Shown here piece by piece: positions 11,601-23,600 of a stretch of DNA of 64,000 nt. This stretch comes from Dermatemys mawii (lineage: Eukaryota > Chordata > Testudines > Dermatemydidae): the NCBI GenBank assembly GCA_007922305.1, contig ML677335.1, positions 16,907,096-16,971,095 of the forward strand, written 5' to 3'. Under the pieces are notes generated by a model that saw only the letters and a program-made list of their open reading frames with translations, ran no database searches and had not been told where the DNA came from. The stretch's first letter is position 1. Every line of letters begins with the position of its first letter. Both the position numbers and the translations under genes were made by a program.

Positions 11601-14600
11601 AATGTCCTTTGTGTTTTTTTTAAGAAGTATCCTCTAGGACAATGGCTTCAAACTGTGAGTTGTGACCCAATACTGGGTCGCAGAATGGAAGTACTGGGTC
11701 GCAGTGGCTCTGGTCTACACAACTGACTGGGCCACTAAAAGTCCCATGGGTGGTGCTGCCTGGCTAAAGCAGGCTAGTTCCTATATGTTCCGACACTGTG
11801 CTGTGCCCCAGAAGCGGCCATCAGCAGGTCCGGCTCCTAGGCGGGTAGGCCACAGGGTTCCATGCACTGCCCCTGCCCTGAGCACCTGCTCCGCACTTCC
11901 TTTGGCTGGGAACCAGCCAATAGGAGCTGGGATGGCGGGCAATGCCTGCAGGCAAGAGCTGTGCGGAGCTGGACCTGCTGCTGGTTGATTCCAGGGCACA
12001 GCACAGTCCACAATGCCAGGACAGCCAGGAAGCCTGCCTCTGCACCCCGGCTGCAATGCTAACTGAAAGTTGCTAGAGGTAAGCCTGCACCCCAAACCTA
12101 CACCCCAATATCCTTCCACCGCCCTCAGTCCCTCCCTCAAACCCAGAGCCCCTCATCCCCAGCTCAGGGAGATGCTTGGAGGCCTGCACCCCCAGACCAG
12201 AGCCCTCACCCTCTCCTGCACACCCAAACCCGGAGCCCCCTCCTGCACCCCAAACTTCTCATCCCCAGAGCCTACACCCTCAGCCCAGAGCCTTGACCCC
12301 CTCCTGCACCCCAAACCCCTCATCTCCAGCCCCATTCCAGAGCCTGCACCCCTAGTCCAGAGCCCTGACCTCCTCTCACACCCCAACCTCCTACCCCAGC
12401 CCAGGGCCCCCTCCCACACCCTGAACCCCTCATTCCTGGCCCCACCCAGCAGCCCTCACCCCTGCATCTTAATCCTCTGCCCCGGCCCTGAGCACCTCCG
12501 ACACCCCAAACACCTTATCCCCAGCTCTGTTGGGTCATGGGCATCAACAATTTTCTTCAACTGAGTCGCCAGAAAACAAGTTTGAAAACCACTGCCCTAG
12601 GACACCTGTTCTGTTCTGGAGTTACACTTCACTTAAAATAGCTGTTGACCTGATTTTATGGAAAATAGAAAACAGCCATTTTAAAAGGGCTTTTTGAGGT
12701 CACAATCACCATGATGTGATGGATGTGAATCTGAAATGTCACTCCAATCTGTGTTTTTCTCTTGTTTGACTGGTTCGGGTGCTGTTTTTTTGTTCCCAAG
12801 CCTTGGCTCTGGTGGTGAAGTACATGTGAGTACACGCTGCATTCACTCATTAGCTGCATTTGTTATTTTTGAAGCCCCGCTGGGAAGTTTTATCAGTAAC
12901 CATTTATCGTGTCAAGTGGGCATCATGCTCGGAGGACTGCTTGCATCTGCTGGCCTGATCCTGAGTTCATTTGCCACAAGCCTGGAACACCTCTACTTTT
13001 CATTAGGAGTGCTTACAGGTAGGAGGGATTCATAATGTTTGCGCAGCCATTACCTTACCATTAGAGGGGCCACCACTGCCCCAGTGACACTGCCCCAGCA
13101 CCAGTCAGCAGAGGCTCTCAGGCTGCAACCCTCTTGTTATGAAAGACTGACCCACTTGCAGAACATTATGTGGAAGGGCACCAGGCCTCTGGTATTTGCG
13201 TCTGATCTGAAATAGCCCAGTTTGGGTGACCTGCCTAGCACACAGCAAAAGTCATCTGCTCAACACTTGTGTGACTGAAGGTAAACTTCCCAGATGATAA
13301 GAGAGTGGGAAAGAGGATTCTTTGCTTGTTTGTTTGTTGGTAGGTTACTGGCTGACAGGGTTCCTTTTGGTTTAATGCTTTAGGGGTTTTGTTGTAATAT
13401 AAATTATAGTTCAAGACACACAAAGCTTTGCAATGGTGATTTTTTAACTTATTTAAATCAAGGTAAATGATTCATAAATGAGAGTATCATTGTATCAGTT
13501 TGTTAAGTCACCATTGCACAGCTTATTTCTGCCTGCTCTACATTCCGTTTAGAAGAACAAGTCTTCTGTTGAATGCATCATCCTAATGCATCCTCCTTTT
13601 GAGTTCAGCCACTGTGTTAAAAGAATACATTCAGTCTATCCTGTTTTTTTATAGTTGCTTGTACACTAAAGAGAGGGAGAGGTTGCAATAGTTATACTGA
13701 AATTCCTGCCTCATTAAAACTGCCACGGTAGCCACGGTGATACAAGCCTTGTACTTGGCGCCCTGCTGTTGAGCAGCAAGCTGGTAAAATTACTAGACTC
13801 TGTGTGCTGCCAACAGCTTATTTGCTAAGAAAAAAAATTCCTTGTTACAGTGTGTGTTGCTCCTGCATTACAATGTTAATCTTTGTCCAATGTGTTCATA
13901 ACAAATAAAAAAGTCCCTTGTAACACACAGCACCATGTCACATACCCTCCTACTGCCACTGAGGCTTCCTTTGTGAGAGCTGTTATGAATATTGAGGAAG
14001 AGAAGCAATGAAGTTGTAGACAGTCCATTTCACAAGCAGTGAATTTAGTCTGCAGGGAGTGAGTAAGGAAGAAATGAACTAATAGTAAAAGGCTGGTAGT
14101 ACAGATGCAGTGAGCTGACTTGTAATATAGAACAACACTAGCTTTGCAGTGTTAAAATTCACTGCCCTTCTTGGGGTTTGGCTTTGTTCACAAAGAAATA
14201 AACAATAAGAGAACATAAAGTTCAATTTAAACCTTCCCCCCAAAAGTCACAAGTCCTACTTCAAGACACCCTGTCAGTGGTTCTCAACTCATTTCAGGCC
14301 TCAGACCACCAGGCCAATCAAAAAATTTTAATGGACCACCTTTTTTTTTTTTTTTTTTTTCTTTTTTTGTTGAGACATGATTAAAAAGAGCAGACACATT
14401 TTGGTTTGAAATGCATTTATTTTTTACTAGATGTTCGGATTCTCTTCTGACAAGCTTTTCAGTGTTTGGTGTGGTACTTTATAATGCACAACAAATGTCG
14501 CTTTTCACTGCGAGCTGATTCCTCTGTTTGGACTTAACGTGCAACAAACATGAAAATCCCATCTTACACATAAATTGATGCAAATGGCAAAAGAAATCTG

Positions 14601-17600
14601 ACTGTGTGTGCTGACAGATTTGGGTAATTCCCGGTCATGCTGGCCCAAAATTTCTCTGTGGTAAACTGCTGGTACACGTCTTGGGTCACAGAATAATTTT
14701 TCAGATTTATTTTGGGAGATGTATAGTAATTATAAATCACTCATATACATGTCCCAAAATAAGTCGTCCGGTGGCAAAAATTGCAACTACACTATGATAT
14801 CTATCTAACTCACACTGCACACATTACATGGGCTACAAAAAAATAAACTATGGCGGTTACTTTTTATCTCTTGTATTTGGTTGATTAAAAACATATTTTA
14901 GCATTATTCTTAACAGATAATAATATTTTATTAACCTGCAATACTAGCTCTAAAGTATTATTTATTTTGGGATACACTTAACTTAGTACAGTCAAAACCG
15001 AAATTACTTTTATGCAATCTGATAAATTCAACAGATATAAATATAAAAGTTTGTGTCTTACACCCTGCTTTAAAATCCCCATACAAAAAAGCCACAAACA
15101 AAATAGAAGTGTGTAATAAACTAACGAACATAAAGTTGAAAATTGTGTGCAAATGTACATTTTACAACAGAAATTATAAACAAACTAAACCAGCACATTT
15201 AGCACAGAACGAACAACACGACAACCACTCAGCACGACGGCAGGAGCTACACTGAGGCTCAGAGCCTTAGACGGAAGGTATTGGCAACACAACGCAGTTG
15301 CGTCCTAGATGATGCTATGGATGACACGCTGCGTGCTTGTGAACATGATGTAAAACAGCCTAATGGCAGGCCCTGCTCACACTATCTGACTTTGGAAATA
15401 TTCGTGTGGACCACCAAAAAAGTCACCATGGACCACCAGTGATCCACAGACCATCACTTAAGAACTACTCTCCTAGATACTCTTCATCTCTTTTATGTCT
15501 GGGTGGGGTAACAAGCTGCTCGTCTCAATGGGTCAATTTAATCCATTCAGCCCTCTCCCAGCAGAGTCAGCACCTGTTAGCAGGATGGGGTATTTCAGGC
15601 CAACACTGATAGCCTGCTACATCCTGAGACTCTCCTAAGCTTGTGCTTTCTGCCAAAGGCAACGGGAGAGGTGCCTGTGTAACTGAGTTAGCGATTTATT
15701 TCAAAATGACAGCCTGGAATAAGTTTTTGTGTTTGATTCAGAAATCTCTGCAGAAATGCCAGCACTGATGCTAACGTCTAATTCTTGTGCATCTGTCCTT
15801 GAAGCTTTTTAGCAAAATCCATGAAATTGTTCCCTGCCCTGATGAATCTAATTAATCTACTAAATAGGAATGGCATCTTCTTCTGAGCCTTTTTAACCTT
15901 GGTTCTGAAAGTGGTCACAGCACCTTGAATAAGGACATTCCCAGGGGATTTAAAACTGCACAGAACTCCAGCCAGTTGAAGTGCAGAATTTTTTCATCTT
16001 GTCAAAGAAAGTTTCTTGTAGAACATTTTACATTCGAAAGACATTCCCTGTGCCACCCTTCAGAGATCTGCAAACACACAAATCTGCCCCGAAAATAGAT
16101 ATTTGGGTTTGTAGCTGAGTGTAACACCAAGCAATGATTGTAGGACCAATGTGCCTGATGAAATGCTCCCACATTCTAAATGGGAGGTCCCACAGTCTCC
16201 TGGCACGAAGTGATTCCTGGGCACAGGGCTAGACTACTAATAACTGGCTGATGATGCTGTGCTCCTATCTAGCCTGAATACATGTTCATACACAGAGCTC
16301 GTCAATCCTCACTGAGCCTTTGCATTGGTACAGATTAGTGAGGTTCAGCTATGTTTGTTTGACTCCGTATCCCTGGGGTTTTTTTCATGTTTTTATCCCA
16401 TATTCACTGAATTGCAAAATGTGATAATCCACAAAGGGCCTCTTGATTATTAGTGCTAAGGGGAGTGGGTTACTTGGTTTAATTTAATGTACTCTGTTAC
16501 TTGTATTCAGTATTAAGCAACCTTCATTCTGCTTTTCCTCCTAGGACTCGGATTTGCACTTTGTTATTCTCCAGCCATAGCAATGGTGGGCAAATATTTC
16601 AACAAAAAGAAAGCACTGGCTTATGGGATAGCCATGTCAGGGAGTGGAATCGGTACCTTCATTCTGGCCCCTGTGGTTCAACTCTTGATTGAACAGTTTT
16701 CCTGGCGTGGAGCCTTACTCATCCTGGGTGGTTTTGTTTTAAATCTCTGTGTCTGTGGTGCTCTGATGAGGCCTATCGCTCTTAAGGAGGACCATAAACA
16801 CCCTCCTGAGTTTCTTGAACAGGAGTATGTCTCAGAAGCACAGAAGCAAGACTTAAAGCAACTGTCCATCTGTTCACCTTTAATCAAAGCATGGTCTCGT
16901 GAATGTCTATGCTGCTGCTCCTGGCAAGAATACAACTTCTTACTGATGCCAGACTTCGTGTTGCTAGCAGTGTCTGTTTTATTTATGGCATACGGCTGTA
17001 GCCCTCTTTTTGTCTACCTAGTGCCTTATGCTTTGAGTGTTGGTGTGAGTCATCAGCAGGCTGCCTTCCTTATGTCCATACTTGGTGTCATCGACATCAT
17101 TGGTAATATCACCTTTGGATGGTTGACAGACAGAAGGTAATGATAGATCACAAACTAGGTATAAGCCTTTGCCCATGGGATAGCCAGGTGTAATGCTTGG
17201 TAACGTACATTTCGAAGACATTACAATGGCTTGCATTATTTTTCCAATAGATCAGCTCAATTTATGGTATTTATACAACTTTCAGAAACGCTCATTTTTT
17301 ATCTTAGTGTTCATCTTTGAGTTAACTTATACTTTTAATTTTTCATTTTTAGGAAGGAATAACATTTGTCCAAAGTTGCCATTTTCTATAGAGTAATTGT
17401 AGCTCACAATACAGTGTATATTAAGCATTACCCTCTGTGCCTGATCTGTAGAGGATGTGAGTCTACTACTCCTGCCTTTCTCTCTCATTTATGCTGCTGT
17501 CATGGCACAAAAGGGATGAAGGATCTGGCACTGTATTGTAATGCATAAACACAAAAGGGCAGACTTAAGGTTGTATGTGACTCCTAACTTCTGCATTTCC

Positions 17601-20600
17601 TGACATTTTAGTGCTTAGCCGTGTTTTGCTACCTTTACTCCATTGCGACATTTTGTTGTATCCAATGTCTATAATACTGGTGGCAAAGATCAGGTGAGTG
17701 TTGGCAGTAGGGTATTCTAAAGGCTATCAAATTTATTCTTTCCGTTGTCATACTTATTCAGTGCACTGGATATTTGAGTCAATGCGAATTGTGGATTTGA
17801 TTCTTCTCTCACTTACACCGCTTTTAATTCCATTACATCAGTCCTGATTTACACCAGTAAAAGTGAGAAGAGGGAATGAAACAATTTGTCTTATTTCTGC
17901 AAAATATTAGGAACAGTTGTAGTGAGCTTAGATATAAATATAGAAGAGTATATGTTACTCAGACAAAGTTTTAAAACTGAGACCAAGGACTGAAAGGGCC
18001 TGGAGGTTGAACTACCCTCACGCCACCAAGAGTGGCCCCTAAGAAAACTGAGGCACATGTATAGTGTAGGGAAGCTTGCACTGCTGTCTCTAATGTGTGT
18101 TCTACTGATAGCTAGAAAACTTGACTCTCCAGGCTTGTCAGTCCAGCACAGTGCTAGAGCCATCACTGGCTGGGTTTTGCACTTGGAAAGCTCTATATGT
18201 TAAGCTGGACATTAAAACTGTGCAGCATAGAAAAGACAGGGAACAAGTTAAAACAGAAAATATCCCAGGACACAACCATATGTTAATTGCATATGATAAA
18301 CTAATAGGTCTGGAAGTGAACAGAAACAAAGAGGAAGTACACATGATTGACTTATCCTTCCTCTTTTTAAAATCCACAGGTGTCTGAAGAAGTACCGCTA
18401 TGTTTGCTACCTCTTTGCTGTGGGAATGGATGGCCTCTGTTGTCTCTTCCTTCCCGTTCTCCAAAGTTTCCCCATGCTTGTGCCATTCTCATTTACCTTT
18501 GGGTATTTTGATGGAGCCTACGTTACGCTGATCCCTGTTGTGACAGCAGATGTAGTGGGAACTGCTTCCTTATCATCAGCCCTAGGCGTAGTGTATTTTC
18601 TTCATGCACTCCCTTATCTAGTGAGTCCACCCATTGCAGGTCAGTTGACAGATAACTTTACTGTACTGTTCATAATGTTACTCCAGATTTACCTTCTGAT
18701 GAAAGCAGAATGATTTTATTATTTATCTAGAGCTGGTCAGACATGAGAAGTAATTTTGTGCGGAAATTTTGTTCCATATGTTCAATAGAAATTTCAAACA
18801 CTGACGAAAAATGTCATTGAAAAATCAAGTTTTGGAAAATACTGCCCATCTCTAACTTATAGCCATCAAAATTATCCACTTTTGTGGAAAAAACACATTA
18901 AAGGGTGAAAATACAGAGCCTAAAATCATAGAAATGTAGGGTTGGAAGGGACTGCCCCAGGTCATCTAGTCCAGCCCCCTGTGCTAAGGCAGGACCATAT
19001 AAACCTAGATCATCCCTGATAGGTGTTTGACCAACCTGTTCTTAAAACCTCCAGTTATGGGGATTATTCCACAACCTCCTTGAAAGCCTTCTCCAGTGCT
19101 TAACTGTCCATATAGTTAGAAATTTTTTCCTAATCTCTAACCTAAATTTCCCTTGCTGCAGATTAAGCCCGTTACTTTTGGTCCTACCCTCAGTGGACAC
19201 GGAGAACAATTGATCACTATTCTCTTTATAAAGGCACTTCACATATTTGAGGACTGGTATCGAGACTACTCCCCTCCATATTTTTCTTCCCTCTCAAAAC
19301 TAAAACATGCCCAGTTTTTTAAACCTTTCCTCGCAGGTCTGTTTTTTAAAAAAACTTTTATCATTTTTGTTGCTCACCTCTGGACTCACTCCAATTTCTC
19401 CACATTTTTCTTAAAGTGTGGCACCTGACTGGACACAGTACTCCAGCTGGGGGCTTACCAGTGCTCAATAGAGCAAGACATTTACCTCCTGTGTCTTACC
19501 TTCAACACCCCATTTGATACACCCCAGGATCATATTAGCCTTTTTCACAAATGCAACACATTGTTGACGCTCATTCAGTTTGTCATCCACTGTAATGCTT
19601 AGATCCTTTCCAGCAGTTTTAGTGCCTAGGCGGTTATTCCCTATTTGCCTTCTTAAGAGTAGTACTTCGCACTTGTCTTTATTGACTTTAATCTTGTTGA
19701 AATCAGACCAGTTCTCCAATTTGTCAAAGTAGTTTCAAATTCCAGTCCTGTCCTTGCTTGTATTTCCTTCCAGCTTGGTGTCAGCTGCAAATTTTATAAG
19801 CATACTCTCCACTCTATAATCCATGTCATTAATTAAAATATTTACTAGTATTGGACACAGGACAAGGACCGCACTAGTTTGACAAGAACCATTTATAACT
19901 ACTCTTTGTGTATGGTCTTTAAACCAGTTTTGCACCCACTTTATAGTAATTTAATCTAGACCACATATCCCTAGTTTACTTATGAGAATGTCATGTGGGA
20001 CTATGTCAAAAGCTGTGCTAAAATCAATATATATCTGTAGCAAGGTCAAGACTCACCGGCGCAGCGCCTCCTGCTAGTCCTCTTGGATTAACTCTTTCCA
20101 GCTTCGGTGTGCCTTCTGCAGGCCCTGTGGCCACCTGTTGCTGGCCCTGTGTCCCTCCCAGACCCTGGTGCCCTTTGCCCTGGGGTTCTGCCCACCGCCG
20201 TACCCCCCACACTCTGAGTCTCCTCTCCCAGGGAACCCCCAATCCTGTAATCCCACCTTGCCTCAGTGGCTACTGCCAGTCATCATCTAGCCCCCGCTCA
20301 CTGGGGCAGAGTGCAGTCTGTGATGGCAACTCATCATTGGCCAGGGGAGTAGGACCTGCTGCCTCTGCCTGACCCCGGTACCTTTCCAGGCCTTCCTATC
20401 AGGCCACAGCCTGGGAGGTCGCCAGGCCTGAGCTCCCTAACTCAGCCTGCCCCTTCCCCAGCACTGTTCAACCCTCAGTACCCTTCGCTTCTTCAGGCAG
20501 CTAGGTCCTTCTCCCTTCAAAGCTAGAGAGAATTCTTCAGTTCCTGGCCCACAGCCCTCTTATATGGGCCAGCTGGGCCTTGACTGAGCTGGCCACAGCT

Positions 20601-23600
20601 GTGGCTACTACTCCAATTAGCCTAGCCCAGCCACAGCCCACTCCAGCTCTGCATTTAACCCCTGTTTACCCAAGAGTGGGGCAGCCACCTCACTACACTA
20701 TCACACCTACAGCTTTTCCCCATCCACTAGGCCATTAGCCCCATCAGAGAAGGAAATTAGATTGATTTGGCATGATTTATTCTTGACAAATTCATGTTGG
20801 CTATTCCTTATAATCCTGTTATCATCTAGGTAGGTCAGCGGTATTCAAAGTTTTTTTCCTCCACGGCCTTTTTTCGCAGAGGAAAATCTCACGCGGCCCC
20901 CGTAGGGTATGTCTGCCAAAATGCCGCCGCAGAAAGCGGAAGCTTCCGCTTTACATGGCAGCATTTCGGCAGGACAAAAATAGACCGTCTGGGAGTTCGG
21001 CGATCTCCTGAGCGGGATCGGTGGTGGCACCGGGGTCTAACTCACCACCGGGAGTGGTCTCGCGCACCCCACTTTGAAGACCACTGCTCTAGGTGCTTGC
21101 AAATTCATTGTTTCATAATTTGTTCTAGTGTATTTCTGGTGCATATAATTCCCCAGTCCTCTTTGTTCCCCTTTTTAAAAGATACGTACTACGTTTGCCC
21201 TTCTCCAGTCATCTGTGACCTCACCCATGAGTTCTCAAAAATAATTTCTAATGGTTCTGAGATTGTTTCAGATGGTTCCTTAAGTACCCTAGGATAAATT
21301 TCACCAGGTCCTGCTGACTTGAATATATATAATTTATCTAGATTCGTAGATTCCCAGGCCAGAAGGGACCATTATAATTATGTAGTCCAGCGGTTCTCAA
21401 ACTTATGAGAACCACGACCCCTTTTTGTTTGTTCAGCTACTGCAGCAGACCCTCGTATGTCTGCCGAAAAGCCGTCGAATGCATTACTTCCGCATTCGGC
21501 GGCTTTTTGGCGGACATACCGAGCACTCAGTTTGGGAGCGCTCGGCATGTTCGCCGAAAAGCCGCTGAATGCGGAAGTAATGCATTCGGCGGCTTTTCAG
21601 CGGCATCGGGAGCTCGCGACCCCCCGGGAGTGCTTGGCAACTCCCGGGGGGTCGCGACCCCCGGTTTGAGAACCGCTGATGTAGTCTGACCTCCTGTATA
21701 ACACAAATCACAGAGTTTCCCCAAAATGATTCCTAGACCATATCTTTTAGAAAAAACATCCAATCCTGATTTTAAAATTGCCAATGATGGAGAATCTGCC
21801 ACAACACTTAATAAATTGTTAGAGTGATTAATTACCCTTACCATTCAAAAATTACTTCCTGTCTGAATATGTCTAATGTCAACTTCCAGCCATTGGATCC
21901 TGTTATATTTTTTTCTCTTGGACTGAAGAACCCCTCATCAAATATTTGTCTCCATGTGTAAGTACTTGTAACTGTAATCAAGTCAACCCTTAACCTGCTC
22001 TTCATTAAACTAAATAGATAGAGCTTCTTGAATCTGTCTCTATAAAGCAAGTTTTTTAACCTATAAATCATTCTCATGGCTCTTTGCTGATCCCTCTCCA
22101 AATTATCAATATGTTTCTTGAATTGTGGACACCAGAATTGGATACAATATTCAGCTGTGGTCGCATTAGTGCCAAATACAGAGGTAAAATAACCTCTCCA
22201 CTGCTACTCGAGATTCCTCTGTTTCTGCATCCAAGGGTTCCATTAGTCTTTTTGGTTACAACATCACTCAGGGAGTTAATGTTCAGCTGATTATCTACCA
22301 TGAGCCCCAATTTTTTGTTCAGAATCACGGTTTCCCAAGATAGACCTCTCCATCATGGAAGTATGGCCTAAATTCTTTGTTCCTAGATGTATTCATTTAC
22401 TTTTAGCCAAATCTAAATCTAAATGTTCTTTAACCCGATCTTTTCCTGTTTTGCTTTGTGTTCCTTCCACCTATTTGTTAATATTTATTGTGTTAAGCAG
22501 CTGGTCACTGTTTGCCTTTTTAATAGAGATTGAAGCAAAATAGGCATTAAACATATCAGCCTTCTTGAAGTCATCTATTATTAGCTCACCTTCCTCATTA
22601 AGTAGAGAAACTACACTTTCATTCATCTTTTTCTTGTTCCTAATATAGTTATAGAACCTCTTTCTATTGCCTTTTATGTCTCTCATTAGATGTAACTCAT
22701 TTTGTACCTTAACTTTCTTGATTTAGTCCCTACATGGTTGTGCTAGTCTTTCATATCTATGTTGTCTAAGTTGTCTATGTTTCCACGTTCAGTAGGATAC
22801 CTGTTTGATATTCAGATCAATGAAGGGCTTCTGATAGAGCCATATTGGCCTTGTACTGTCTTTCCTTCATATTGGGATAGTTAGCTGTTGTACCTTTAAT
22901 ATTAACTCTGAGAAACTGCCAGCTTTCCTGAACTTCTTTTCCTCTTAGATTTTTTTCCCATGGGACCTTACCTATCAGTTCTCTGAGCTGGCTAAAGTCT
23001 GCTTTTGTGAAGTCCGTTGTCCTATTTCTGCTGCTCTCTCTCCTTCCTTTCCTTAGAATCATGTAATCTATCATTTCATGATCCCATTCACCCCAATGGC
23101 ATGAAGAGCCACAGACAATCCTGATATGAAGCCTGTGAAGGTCAGGTCATCCATGCAGGGTGCATCAGCTCCTCAGCCATGGCAACATAGCCCTCGACAC
23201 TGCAATTAAAAACCCGCCGATGGCCCATGCCAGCCGATTTGTGCTTGTGTGGCTCAAAGTAAGGGACTGTTTAACTGCTGTGTAGATGTTTAGATGCAGG
23301 CTGCAGCCCAAGCTTCGGGACCCTCCCACTATACAGACACCCATGACAAATTTTGGTGAGAAAAGAGAACATTTGGAGCAGAGGAGAGCATCTGGCCCAT
23401 ATTAAAAACAAAAGTCCTCCTCCAGTATTGGTAAGGAGATAACAAAGCCAGAAGAGAACAGGGGAGATTAGTAGTTAACATGGGCAGGGCATGAGCCCTG
23501 GGTTCAGGGAGGCTAGCCCCTGGCCCAGCTCACCTGTTCTGTCTGAGGCCCTGCCCCTCCTACCTGCCTACACCCTCTGAAGCCCAGACCTCCCCCGCCC

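Larger units (their letters stand above)
18923..21341 (-). mobile_element. CR1 LINE fragment, interrupted
   Basis: The plus strand begins AATCATAGAAATGTAGGGTTGGAAGG, the reverse of the CR1 3' end. Reverse-strand frames give CR1 reverse-transcriptase C-terminal pieces with many breaks. It is interrupted by a GC-rich insertion (about 20,041-20,700) and by the hAT MITE at 20,836-21,086. Confidence 0.85.

Noticed and set aside
12070..12564. 164-codon proline/serine-rich frame
   Set aside because: Low-complexity translation of tandem CCCCA-type units inside the 11,640-12,594 hAT element.
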